64,000 nt of DNA from Marsupella aquatica (GCA_973895155.1 OZ316892.1:4712001-4776000), one strand, 5' to 3'; shown: positions 10,691 through 20,863, counted from the first letter of the stretch. Notes: generated from the letters alone by a model not told the origin. Program-made: numbers and translations.

Positions 10691-11590
10691 TTGCATCGTT
10701 CAGTTTGCGGTTGTCTTGGCAGATGCAAATCTTGGGCTTCCCATCCGTACCTCCCTTCTTTGGTATGATGACGATAGGGGACACCCAATCACTGGCCATC
10801 ACCGGGTACAGATGATATTCACTGCTAATTTATAGTCGATCTATCTCCTCTTTTACCAAGATGGAGTACCTCAGGTTCATGCGCCGCTATCTCTGTCGCA
10901 CGGCATGGGCTCCTAGGTTCAAATCAATGGTGTGTTCGCCCAACTCGGGGGAGACACCGGTTAGATTGTGATGACTCCAAGCGAACACGTCCTCATACTC
11001 CTTCAGTAGTGCTTGGATAGACTTCTCCGCATCCCCTTTCAAAGCGTGTCCTAGATTAAAAGACTTATCCATGCCAATGGTGTACTTTCAGTAGTGTTCC
11101 TTCCTTATGACCTCCACTTGATTCCGCAAGCTGGGATCCAAACTAGCATCTAGTTCAGCTAACCGGACTCCTCCATACGTTGGAGGGATTGGTGTCGGCC
11201 TCGGAATTGGGGATACTTCCTCTACTAACAGGGGCGGGAACGGGGGGATGGATGGGTCCCAAGAGACCCACTTCTTATGCTTCAGTTTTGGGGTTTTGGA
11301 TTTGGGTGGTGCCTGAGCAGGCACTGGGATAGTGGAGTCGGGTTTGGCTCCCCGCTTAGCTGGAGCCGTAGCCTCCATATCCTTGGTAGTGATGGCTTCC
11401 TCTTGCTGTTCATCTGTTGTGGTACTATAGAGGTTCAAGGTGGGGATGTCCTCTACTATCTTTGGATAGTTCAGGAGGTGCGTCTCCCGGGTCGCCTCTA
11501 CATCTTCCTCGGAAAGGGATGAAATAATTTTGATCATATTGAGCTCTTCTTCCTCCGAGGTCTCCGAACCATACTCTTCAGGTCCTTGTG
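10690..11590 (-). pseudogene. Ty3/gypsy polyprotein fragment
   Basis: On the minus strand a Pro/Lys-rich linker (11,537-11,088) leads to LLKEYEDVFAWSHHNLTG and a short stretch with HTIDLN and AVRQR. After two stops come VKEEIDRL, DWVSPIVIIPKKGGTDGKP and DNRKLNDATQKD. This is the N-terminal part of a gypsy reverse transcriptase (usual form WVSPIV.V.KK......C.DYR.LN..T.KD). Stops within the RT start, and loss of everything after it at the copia junction, make it non-functional. Confidence 0.8.
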
Positions 11591-11599
11591 GTCACTTGG

Positions 11600-11810
11600 T
11601 AAGTCCAACCCCCACCACAAATGATTTGGATTTCTGCATCATTGACAGTGGGACAACCCACACCATTCTGCGAGAGAGAAGATATTTTAGTAAAATAATT
11701 CCTTCCCAAAGACGAGCTACTACTATATTGGGGCAACACCAACTCAAGGATGGCCATGGCCCTGCAATAATAATACTACCAAGAGGAACAGCCATCCATA
11801 TATCAGCAAC
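11600..11810 (+). pseudogene. copia B protease region, left of the CACTA insertion
   Basis: The plus-strand frame NDLDFCIIDSGTTHTILRE carries the D-S-G-T/A-T-H catalytic signature of copia aspartic protease, followed by RATTILGQHQLKDGHG and PRGTAIHI. The frame runs directly into the left terminus of the CACTA element and resumes after its right terminus at 28,740. It is part of a plus-strand copia element distinct from the minus-strand copia A. Confidence 0.85.
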
Positions 11811-11826
11811 CACTAGTAGAAACCGG
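11811..11826 (+). repeat. CACTA left terminal inverted repeat
   Basis: The core CACTAGTAGAAACCGG starts immediately after the AAC target duplication. Similarity with the right end continues loosely inward (GGCCATTTAGACC versus GGTATTTAGACC). Confidence 0.95.
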
Positions 11827-12000
11827 GGCCATTTAGACCATACCTTATAGGACTAAGCCCACTAAGTCCTTTTTCCATACTTGAAACGACTCGCTCTCAT
11901 TGTGCCGGTTTTGTTGAAAACTACAAAAGACTATTAGTGTTATATGGTTCTCTAAATGACTATGAGAAGGGTCCTTGCTACTTTGTGAACGGTGAATAGT
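11827..12000. promoter_or_regulatory. CACTA 5' subterminal repeat region
   Basis: Multiple short copies of AGGACT, AGTCC, GACTCG and GACTAT occur in both orientations just inside the left end (for example TATAGGACTAAG, ACTAAGTCCTTT and GAAACGACTCG). In En/Spm such subterminal motifs bind TNPA; here that role is inferred from position and repetition. Confidence 0.6.
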
Positions 12001-14619
12001 CTAGCACTACATGGGTAATGATCACTTATGTTGAAGAGGGTTAATTCTATAAAGATGGTGATAGCAAGGGGCATAACTCATTAGATGGCCTTATTTGTGA
12101 CCAAAAAGGTTCATGGTTCCAATTACTCCATTGGCCTACTTTCTCCATGGTCCCTTAAATACTAAATTTCACAAAGTTCACATGAGGAGTTACATTATAA
12201 TAACAGACCATGGAACCCCCAACAACATGCAATGTGGGTGAAATGAAAACATTTAGGCTCTTAATGAACATGGTTGGGCACAAGTGACTACATTGGGCCT
12301 AAGTTGTTAGGAGTTGTTTTGTACTTGGGGTAGGAGAGTGGATGTTATGTGCACGACATCCAAGTTTAGGGATGAGGGTAAATATGCCAACCCTTCAAAA
12401 ATGTCTTGTCCCCTGGTGTCTCATATAGTACCCAACTATGTCCATGTGGATTTTGAATGAGTGATGCTTGACTTAATTACATTGGCCCCCTCTTCTTCAT
12501 GGTCCCTTTACTTCTGATTATCTTTCAACTCTCAAAACAGGTCCATGTAACGGGTACTTTTCATAACTTAGGGTACTTTTGATAGAGGTAATTCCATGAG
12601 GGGGGCCCGGAGGGGGGGGGGGGGGTTAGGGTGGGGCACAACTGATTAAGTGGCCTCATCTTTGTCACCAAAGGGATTTATTTAAGTTATCCTTTACCCT
12701 CACCCAAATGTACTCATTTGTTGCCTAATTAAGTCCACATTGTTCCCCTACATCAAGACTTTGGCCATGACTTATCAAGCCTAACGGCTCAACTCAACGG
12801 AAACGGGCCCTGGATTAGCGTTTAGGGTCCTGTTTGCACTAAGTCTTGGGTTAGGGTGAGTATGCTTTGGTCATCGTATGAAACTGGGTTTTTGTGAAGG
12901 GAAGTATCGAGTGTCCGCGCCCCATGCGTTTGGGCCCCATCATTTGTGCTTTGCGACAGAACGACCTGCGGAATGTTTGTGAGTTTAGCATACGAGCAGA
13001 GTTTAGGGTAAGCATTTTGCGAGGGAAGGTCGGAGCTCATTCACTTCACATTGCTGCGTCCACTACTGCGAGCGCTTTTGACAGTTCTGCCTCTGTTTGG
13101 ACACAGTGTATTAGATTGCAAGGGGTTTGCATTGGTTTGGGAGAGCCTTGAGAGTTGTTAGGTGGTAAGGACATTGTTGCGAGGCATCCCCGAGAAGCGC
13201 TTGGTGGTAAGGAGCTTCCTGAAGTACGCGGAAGGTCGGGTGGTGGAGGGTTTTTGATGCAGAGGATGACAAGCTCCGTCAATTGTAGAGCTAGGTCAAC
13301 CAAGCTTTGAAGAGGGAGGCTCTTCAATCAACGGAGTAGAGATTGCAGCTACGATCAGGGTTTGCGGAGCTGCCAGCCGGGTGCTTGGACTGCAGAGAAG
13401 AGCAGCCACAATCATTCAGTTCTTCTCCTAGCTCAGCTGCGCATTGTCAACCATCGAGCGCTTGGTTGGTGGAATTAGAGACAAAGGATTTGGTGTGCCA
13501 GGGATGCTACGGTAACAACGTGAACCGGTCATTTTTTACAGTCCTGCAATGTTAGTGAGCTGTGAAGGTTGCGCTTGAGAGCTGACAGTCTCGTCGCCGC
13601 CTGCTCCCATTGTTGTGACTTCATTCAAGTTGCTCGAGCATAGGTGATTTCTACTGCTACGGAAGGCAAGCTGCTTGAAGGGAGGCGACATTGTCTGCAA
13701 ACATTGCAGAAGGCCATCAAAGGCTGGGCCTAGCAGCTGCAAGAGCTATGGTCTAGGAGGACCTCAATGCGGGGAGAAGCTGCGGGTGGGGACGAGCTGC
13801 GGGCGGGGACGATCTGCGATCAGGGAGGATACATTGGGTCATCACTTACATTTTAGGTGTTGACGTGAGGGAGACCTTGAGGTCGGAGGTGGTCTGCAAT
13901 TGACAAGAAGGTTGACATTCCCTCCCGCTGCGGATTGGTACTTCATTCAGGTGATTCCTATTGCTGCCTCCCACCGCCATTGCCGATTGCCGCTATCATC
14001 ATTGATTGCTTGCTTGCCACTGCCTTTGCTAGTTGCCACCGCCTGTGCTTGTCACTGCCTTTTGTATTGTCTGTGGCTTTTGGTACCCTATTGAGAAATA
14101 CTGGTCAGCTTAGTCACGCATTGCACTGAAGATTTCTGCCAGGTCTACGCATGTAATCCTTTGTCTATTGGTCGCTGTCATTTGCATTTTTTTAGGGACC
14201 GTCCACAGTTGCGGTGGGAGTGGATAGTGCTGGTCACCTGTTCAGGAGGTGCAAGGTGAGAGGGTGGAGAGGACCTGCGCTGCTCAGAATAGAAGTGGCG
14301 AGGTTGAGGGGAGCACCCGGGGGAGCAGCTGCAAGCTTACCATCTTCAGAGTGGGGATTTTCTTGGGGATTTCTGCTAAACTGCTCTGGCTTTCTTCTCG
14401 GAGGTAAGCTACTCCGGACTGTCACTTAGCGAGTTGGTCGCGCTACTAGAAGTACTACCACTTTTACTATAACGCCAACCTCAGTGCTTTTTATAGAATG
14501 CTTTGTTGTTCTTCTACTCGGCATGGCATCATCCTGATTGCCCGTCGCGCTGTGACCAGCAATGGAAAGCGTAGACTATCTCCCTTTGCTAGTCAAAAGG
14601 CTGCGAGGTCTGATTTATG

Positions 14620-14862
14620 TCTTGCTGGAGTTTTGCTCCTCTATGTGCTTTGTTGTGTTAGCTTCGTTTGTTGTGATCTGTCTTACCCTACTGAGTACTA
14701 GTTTTACACTCTGTGATCCGACTTCATTCCCTACAAATAAATGGACACGACACTGTCTTGCTGGAGTTTTGGTGGTCTAGCTCCGTGCTTTGTTTGCTGT
14801 GATCGGTCTTACCCTGTTGAGTACTAGTTTCGCACCCTGTGATCCGACTTCATTGCCCCGGT
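14620..14862. repeat. Tandem duplication, about 105-135 bp, two copies
   Basis: The first copy (from CTTGCTGGAGTTTTG near 14,620) and the second (from the same phrase near 14,757) share CTTACCCT, GAGTACTAGTTT and GTGATCCGACTTCATT. They differ by substitutions and a deletion. Confidence 0.75.
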
Positions 14863-15325
14863 GATTTTCTCTGTCTCTATCCTCTACATTCAGCTTGCGG
14901 GTGGGTTTTGTTATGATTTGATTGGATGACTGATTGTTTTGGAGTTGTAGCCGTGGTCAAACGCACGTCTATTAAAAACAAGTTCATGGAGCTCAGGTTG
15001 CTGCTGTATATAAAGTGCAGCAGGATCTAGAACTGCTTGCAGTCCCAGTGAATCATACATGCTACAATCACAGGATATGACTTCAATAAGTCTTCATAGT
15101 TTCTCATTTTTGTAGAATCTGAGATGTTGCTGGCCCAGGAGATGAGTTTCCCTTAAGAGTCAGGGACATCAGCAGTGTGGGCCATGTAATACAGTTGAGA
15201 ATGATGGCAAGTATAATTTGTTAATGGGTCCAATGCCATGTTTGTGAGCTATTGAGTTGGGTAGGAGAAAATTACCAAAACATTGTCGCAATTGCTTCCA
15301 GAACAATCATTCGTGGTTAGACTAA

Positions 15326-15669
15326 ATCAATCTATTCATTAAAAGTGAATTATTATTCAATTTGTGAACATTTCGGCAATAGAAAGTGTACATTTGGCTT
15401 TCAAAAAGTGTACATTTGGGCAAGAAATAGAGGTGATGGCCATCAAACATACCACCATGTTCATCTTTTATAACTGAACTAGGATGAGACTCCTTCTAGT
15501 AAAGATCATTTTTTCTCCCTCAAATTTACAATTGACTATGTAGGTGTAGAGTATTGTACTATAGTGTACCTTTTGGGGTTAAAAAGTGTACATTTAGAGA
15601 CCAAAAAGTGTACATTTCGAGGCCTAAAAGTGAACAAAATAAAATACACTTTTAATGAATAGGGTGATC
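15326..15669. mobile_element. MITE-like inverted-repeat element (344 bp) inside the CACTA
   Basis: Arms at about 15,326-15,420 and 15,575-15,669 are inverted copies sharing CTATTCATTAAAAGTG and repeated AAAAAGTGTACATTT units. TAA lies immediately outside each end (15,323-15,325; 15,670-15,672), consistent with a 3-bp duplication as for PIF/Harbinger-type MITEs. There is no coding capacity. Confidence 0.65.
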
Positions 15670-15933
15670 TAAGCTCGGCTGAACACCCCTCGCTTGCATG
15701 GGACGGACACAATGCGGAATAGGCTATCATGGAGTTGTTGAATGGATCTTCAATTTTCATGAGAAATGTCCTGGGTTTCCATCCTATGTGTAGATTTCAG
15801 AATTAGAACGAAACTACTATTAAGAATACTGTACTTAGCGATTCTTCTTTTCCTGTGAAGACATTGCCACAAATGTTTCCTTGAGTTCCTGTCATACTAG
15901 TGTATTGCGGAACAACTGTCCAAGTATGCTGCA

Positions 15934-16317
15934 ATGGTCGGTCTTGCGCAGCTGAATGAGCCAATTTCATTTTCCCTGTGCACTTCTATTTCTCAGAGAA
16001 TTCCCTGGTCATGCTCATTTTCCCCAGAGTTAGAAAACAAAGAAGAAGAGCTGACTAATTGTAATTCCAATCCATATCCTGATCGGTCAAGGATTGTTCA
16101 CTACATTGGCCTTGTCATTGGCCGAGGTCACCAAATTTTGCTTGGTTTCATTCCTGTGGAGCACTGCTGTGATGGATTTGTCGTAGCATTCTGCAAACTC
16201 TCACGGTTTGCTTATGGCCATTATTTGCAATTTGCTGCTACTAATATGTCTTCTTCTGAGCAGCATACACCAGAAGTAAGCAATAGTGGAGGTTTAACTA
16301 CACATCAACACATCTAG
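15934..16317 (+). CDS. Hypothetical CACTA-borne ORF
   Basis: A 127-codon open frame from ATG 15,934 to TAG 16,317. I recognise no domain. It lies on the same strand as the cargo genes and transposases and could be an upstream exon of the EDM2-like gene 1.4 kb downstream, or a non-functional frame. The segment YIGLVIGRGHQILLGFIPV is hydrophobic but does not look like a confident membrane helix. Confidence 0.3.
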   Translation: MVGLAQLNEPISFSLCTSISQRIPWSCSFSPELENKEEELTNCNSNPYPDRSRIVHYIGLVIGRGHQILLGFIPVEHCCDGFVVAFCKLSRFAYGHYLQFAATNMSSSEQHTPEVSNSGGLTTHQHI

Positions 16318-17702
16318 TGAACTACCTCTCTGCTGCTCACTGGAGGGTGAGACTTTCACTCTTTCTGGATATTGTAGTTTGTAAGCAAGTTGATTAGGAG
16401 TGTTTCATGCTATGTTTACACTGTGACCCCTAGCTGGAACCAATGGAATGACACAGTGAGTGGGAACTGATAATTTAAGGTTGGTTGCTGTTGGTGAGGC
16501 AAGTACAGCTCCTGCTCACCTTGCTGATCGAAGGTGCTTATCAGAGGACGTGAACACACGACATCTCCACAAAAGCAACACTTATGGTGAGGACCCGCAA
16601 CGCTGAACATGTGCGGCTTGCACGCAAGGCAGAGATGTTGCGCCTTGAGTATGTCAGACTTGGGATCCTTCCAGCCCAGTCTGCATGGTACTTTGAGTAC
16701 CCAGTTGTTGCCAGGAACAACTACAGCCGGCCTGTACCTGCTTCTCCACCCTTCCCAACATCCTTGGTATTTCTGTCTCTTGTACATGACCCGCCACAAA
16801 TTAGGGCCCAAGGGTGTGTGCACAGTTGCCAATATGACTGTCCTGCCTGTAGGGCTTCTGGCCTAGAGTTGGATGACCGTTCTCTTGGATGTCGGTTTTT
16901 TCACAGAGCACAATGTATCATCTGGAACCACTCGCCATCCTGCAGTGTGCCTGGCGATGTCACTTGTCCTGCCCTCCCAGACCCCACCACCGGTCACTTT
17001 GGTGTCTACACATGTTTGGATCACACGCTCTAGAGGACCACTTGTCACACCGCATGCACAAACCAGAGACCATTGACCTATAACTTAACACTTTGACTTG
17101 AACAGAGAGGATATTTACTTAAGATTTTGAATTATGACCAATTTTGGGTCCAGGGTTTAGGGTCAACAGTACATAACTTATCCTATTATGGCTGCACTAA
17201 GTACAATATCCTAATTTAAGAGGCTAGCACGCTCACTTAAAAGTCTCCTTTCAAAGACTGGAATTAATGGGCCATGTGATAACCTGGAAAAAGTGATTTA
17301 TGCCTAACTTATTTGTCTCATTCACTATCATAGCCTATTTAGGATGTATAAATTACAACCCTGATCACACTGCTTGATACCAATCCTATTCAAAAAATGC
17401 CTGTTTTACATGTCACGACTGTTATATGTGATTCAAATGCATTAAATCTTGTTGCAGATCTCCTTTGGTGAATCATAGCCACAAAATTGAGGTGTAGGTG
17501 GAGCTATTGTACGAGGGGATCAGTTTTTAGTGTGGGCTCAACAAACCAAAAAGTATGTCTACTCTGCACATGTGTGTGAACATTTCATTGTAGTAGCAAT
17601 TGCCACTCTAGTCTATATGCTACACTGTACTTTTTGTACACTACACTAAATTGTATTGTCCGTGCACTCTGCTAAATTGTACTATCTGTCTCATGCGTAG
17701 GC
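16318..17702. other. CACTA segment with conflicting open frames on both strands
   Basis: Between 16,416 and 17,083 both strands stay open for 130-150 codons. The minus frame contains a C-x2-C...C-x2-C-like cysteine run (CLACKPH...CCFCGDVVC) and the plus frame another Cys-rich stretch. Neither matches a family I know, and it is unclear which, if either, is coding. From 17,084 to 17,702 there is only AT-rich DNA leading to the ATG of the EDM2-like ORF; CATGCGTAG-GCATGG may be a splice acceptor. Confidence 0.4.
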
Positions 17703-18383
17703 ATGGCACGCCCTAAAATCCGAGCCAAGAAGCGGGGGACAGAGGTGAGCAACACAGGTGTAGTTGGGCCAGATGGTAGTAACTTCTCCGCAAGTCAGAT
17801 TTTCCAGAAGGCAGCTCATTGTTGTGCCATTTGTGACGATGGTGGTGGCTTAGCCATATGTGAGGGCCCTTGCATGAGGCATTTCCACCTCAACCCGGAG
17901 TCTGACCTTGCTGCAGAAAACAACTGTCCAGGGGTGGGCCTCCCGTCAGCACACCAGGGAGGCTGGATGTGCACTGATTGTTTGGAGAAGCAGGCTAAGT
18001 GTGCACAGTGTGGGAAGTTGGGGTCTTATGAGGGCTCTGTTGATGCTCCACCACTTGTTAGGAAATGCCCTGACAGATATTGTGTGAGGTTCTTTTGTTT
18101 TTCATGTTTGCCCGATCTTGCCACAGCTTGCCCACTTCATAAGTGCAAGGCATGTGGTCAGCATGATGAAGATTTCTGGGTGGACATAGTCCACTGTGTT
18201 AGGTGTCCCACCATGTGGCACTTTCATTGTTTGAAGGAGGGTCAAGCAGAAGGCTGTGCTTGTGACAGACACATCTATGATCACTCTGCACATGGTGTTG
18301 ATCGATGGATCTTCTATTGTCATCGCCATGCCATAGATCCTACTTTGCACACTCCCATGAGAGATCACATTTCTTGGCTTTGA
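17703..18383 (+). CDS. EDM2-like PHD/zinc-finger module protein (CACTA cargo)
   Basis: Intact 226-residue ORF from ATG 17,703. Residues about 38-102 form a PHD finger beginning CAICDDGGGLAICEGPCMRH, where EDM2-type PHDs read C-x2-C-(D/N)-x-G-G-x-L-x-x-C-E-G-x-C. It is followed by CAQCGKLGS, a second Cys-rich unit, ACPLHKCKACGQ, RCPTMWHFHCL and the terminal WIFYCHRHAIDPTLHTPMRD. The order and the ending (Y-C-x-x-H-x-I-D-x-x-x-x-T-P-x-R-D-H-I) closely match the zinc-finger region of plant EDM2 (ENHANCED DOWNY MILDEW 2), a nuclear regulator of H3K9 methylation at transposon-containing introns. EDM2's C-terminal methyltransferase-like part is absent. The ORF sits in a CACTA element with transposase genes 2.5 kb downstream on the same strand. 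A dominant or decoy action on host silencing is inference. A short basic tract (KIRAKKRG) near the start could serve nuclear import. Confidence 0.85.
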   Translation: MARPKIRAKKRGTEVSNTGVVGPDGSNFSASQIFQKAAHCCAICDDGGGLAICEGPCMRHFHLNPESDLAAENNCPGVGLPSAHQGGWMCTDCLEKQAKCAQCGKLGSYEGSVDAPPLVRKCPDRYCVRFFCFSCLPDLATACPLHKCKACGQHDEDFWVDIVHCVRCPTMWHFHCLKEGQAEGCACDRHIYDHSAHGVDRWIFYCHRHAIDPTLHTPMRDHISWL

Positions 18384-18981
18384 ACCTGAATAATATACAT
18401 GCATAGTGCACCTGATGTGGATACCTTGGAGATTGCAGACATTCCAATTTTGAGAAGAAGGACCTCTGTAGGAGAGGATGCTTAGGCAACAAGTACCCTA
18501 AGTTCATTACTTGTTCCTGGGTACATGCCTTCAAAAACTGCCCTTAAGCCTTCTAGGAACTTTTTTAACTTTGCAATCATTTTGATCACGACTTACATGA
18601 CACTGCTTAAATTAAATCAGGACTTCTCATTATGAGCATATAAGTTACAAGGCTATTTAATTTGCGAGAATTCCCTTAAAGTGTACCAACATTTTGTATT
18701 CTCATTGAATGTCTGCCCATTTACAACATTTGTATGTGGCATCACAAAACAATTGCACTTGTCACCTTCAATATTGTGAAGGCACATATTCAAACTATGA
18801 GGTGCATGCTTGCAGGTGTCTAGTACGTTTGTCCCAATATTTCTCCCGTTTGGAATCGGAGCAGAGACTCACCAGACGACTGGACTGGACCAAGTTATAA
18901 ACACAGCATTTTAAGGGCCCTCCGATTATCAGGTGAATGCATTATCTTCCGGTCTGCAGTGATTAGGTGGCCCGTGTGTAC
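18384..18981. other. Spacer between EDM2-like and BRCT ORFs
   Basis: No conserved protein was seen. A CTGCAG-TGATTAGG near 18,960 could be a splice acceptor shortly before the BRCT start codon, so the two ORFs might share upstream exons, but their stop and start suggest separate products. Confidence 0.4.
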
Positions 18982-19827
18982 ATGGCCTCTAGGAAACGTA
19001 CAAAGGTTGACCACCCGCCTCTGTTGGCTGGAATCAAAGCCATTTTGATTCCTGGCCACTATGGGTTCACCCAAGTGAGTTGGCCAATCGTACAAAAACG
19101 ATTCTCAGAGTTCCATGGGACTGAAGTCAAGGACATCACTCCACAGACTACACATGTTGCGGGGACATGGCTGGATGTGATGAACAAGTGGTCATGGTCC
19201 TTCATTGATTCTGCCATTACCAACCAAGGTCTAAAAGTAGTTGAAGTCTCTTGGCTGACCGATTCTGTTAAACATAGGTGTGTACAGAGTACTGAGCAAT
19301 ATGAGTTGTGGGAGAGTGAGGAGGCCACTGCAGAGGCTTTGGCTGAAAAGGAAGCCTATGAAGCAGCGGCAAAGAAACCCAACTTTGCTTCTGTCCAATA
19401 TGGACCTGTTGTCAACATAGGACACCATCCTATGCGTGCAGATGCTATATTGAATGAGCATGGCAAGGAGAGAAATACCATTATGAAGGGGTTCAGTGTG
19501 GTATTTGCAGAAGAAGGAATTGGGGAGACTAAGTGCAGACTGTACAAGTCTATAGTTGTTGAGCTAGGTGGGACAGTGGAGGAGAGTCTAACAGAAACCT
19601 CCACTCATGTTGTAGGTCTGTCATACATGAAAATATGCAGAAAATTCTTTAAGACAACAGTGCGTGATTTTGTCATGAACAACAATCTTTGGGTGCTTTC
19701 CCCTGATTGGCTTCTGGAATCAGCAGCTAGAGGGAAGCGACAGAATGCTTGGGACTTTGATATTTTTGAGGCCTGGCCCTCCAAGATTCAGCGGAGATGT
19801 ATGCTTAGCAAAGGTGGGAGAGAGTGA
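18982..19827 (+). CDS. Tandem BRCT-domain protein (CACTA cargo)
   Basis: Intact ORF of 281 residues from ATG 18,982 (the frame also extends upstream to a GTG). Residues about 14-100 form one BRCT: a hydrophobic strand (LLAGIKAILIP), KRFSEFHGTEV, TTHVAG, and the signature helix EVSWLTDSV with the conserved Trp. Residues about 168-262 form a second: MKGFSVVFAEEG, YKSIVVELGGTVEE, TSTHVVG, and SPDWLLESA. An Ala/Glu-rich linker (EEATAEALAEKEAYEAAAKK) joins them. Tandem BRCTs usually bind phosphoserine peptides in DNA-damage signalling. The N-terminus (ASRKRTKVD) is basic and could be a nuclear signal. Intact frame and position inside the CACTA, on the transposase strand, suggest expressed cargo. 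A role in repair of excision sites is inference. Confidence 0.85.
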   Translation: MASRKRTKVDHPPLLAGIKAILIPGHYGFTQVSWPIVQKRFSEFHGTEVKDITPQTTHVAGTWLDVMNKWSWSFIDSAITNQGLKVVEVSWLTDSVKHRCVQSTEQYELWESEEATAEALAEKEAYEAAAKKPNFASVQYGPVVNIGHHPMRADAILNEHGKERNTIMKGFSVVFAEEGIGETKCRLYKSIVVELGGTVEESLTETSTHVVGLSYMKICRKFFKTTVRDFVMNNNLWVLSPDWLLESAARGKRQNAWDFDIFEAWPSKIQRRCMLSKGGRE

Positions 19828-20003
19828 GGAGTAGGAGTCCCTCATATTTTTGTATAAAACACAATTTTGTAATAAATGTGATCCTTGAACTAACTCATCT
19901 TGTCATGGTTGGTCGCAGTTGAAGTGATTGTTGTTTCCTGCTGCGTGGGGTGTGACTGTGAATCTACTTGCTGGGCTCTGTTTGGCTGAAGACTTTGGTG
20001 GGT

Positions 20004-20537
20004 ATGCTGCCTCTTCCAGACCGTCAGGCCCTATGTAGGGTCCTCCTACGGGTTGCATCGTGCATGGCTACTGCTTGGGCTTACTTGTGTGGATTGGTAA
20101 CCAGACAGAGTGTAGCTCCATCCGAGATAATGCCTGTAGACCTTGGATGTGTTGTGAATGCTGTGGTGAATGAGGATGCACAGTCGGAAGAGGACATTTA
20201 CTTTTCAGCAGATGAGTTAGACAAGCACGATGCTGTAGGTGGTTCCTTGTTGCCTGATTTGGCAGATGATATAGTTCTTACACATGTCTGGCCGAGGGTT
20301 CTTGTGGTGTCTGGCGCACAAGATATCTGCAAATATAGACTAATTAGTACCCAGTGGAGGGACTTGGTAGCAACATGTGCACCATGGAGGGCACTGCTGC
20401 CACTGCTTGTAGGCACGGATCGAAGACCACCATGGCATGAGCAGGGTTTAGACCTTGATGACTTAATGTACATGCCTGAGTACCTCAGGGCTGAGTGGCA
20501 TCGACAACAGGATTGGTATCCGTATTTGATGTGGTAG
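20004..20537 (+). CDS. F-box-like protein (CACTA cargo)
   Basis: ORF of 177 residues from ATG 20,004 (the frame is open upstream to a TTG at 19,968). The N-terminus has hydrophobic stretches (LCRVLLRVASCMATAWAYLC). Residues about 80-130 carry LLPDLADDIVLTHVWPRVLV then KYRLISTQWRDLVATCAPWR, following the F-box pattern (LP.D....I...L......L.....VS..W..L). If real it would tether a target to a SKP1-cullin ligase. No leucine-rich or kelch repeats follow, so a substrate-binding part is not evident. It lies 176 bp after the BRCT ORF and 327 bp before the TNP2 ATG, all on one strand. Confidence 0.6.
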   Translation: MLPLPDRQALCRVLLRVASCMATAWAYLCGLVTRQSVAPSEIMPVDLGCVVNAVVNEDAQSEEDIYFSADELDKHDAVGGSLLPDLADDIVLTHVWPRVLVVSGAQDICKYRLISTQWRDLVATCAPWRALLPLLVGTDRRPPWHEQGLDLDDLMYMPEYLRAEWHRQQDWYPYLMW

Positions 20538-20863
20538 TAAGATGAGGACATCTCACACCGGTCTCGCACCTGGCACCTGTGTCTATGACTATACATGATT
20601 GGACTCTGATATGGTCATGGATGTACGTGCAGAGGCAGTACATGTGAGGACAGCGGAGGAGTTGATACCCTCAAACATTTAGGAATTTTGTCTCATTCAC
20701 TTGAGAATAGGTACATGACTCAGGCACCTATATTTTTTGTTTTTTTGTTTTTTTGGAACGTTACGTATTTTGGCAAGTACAGTCGGGGGTGAAATCCTTA
20801 ACAGGAAGTGTATTTTTCACTTGCATAATAAAATGACAGGGTGCTGAGTGCGTGTGTATAGTG

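Larger units (their letters stand above)
12001..15933. other. CACTA 5' non-coding region
   Basis: No convincing protein was seen in nearly 4 kb. It holds a run of about 14 G near 12,612, a GC-richer stretch at 12.8-14.4 kb with short runs of repeated CTGC/GCTTGCC phrases, a tandem duplication at 14,620-14,862 and a MITE-like element at 15,326-15,669. The many small frames at 12.8-14.8 kb overlap one another on both strands with no preferred frame and look like chance. The region may contain promoter and leader exons for the cargo genes. Confidence 0.5.

Noticed and set aside
12822-14780. Many 60-100 codon frames in the CACTA 5' region
   Set aside because: They overlap on both strands with no preferred frame, no domain and no consistent splice signals.
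16416-17083. Cys-rich frames on opposite strands
   Set aside because: Cysteine spacing fits no known finger, and the two strands compete. I could not decide that either is coding, so it is listed only as an ambiguous segment.
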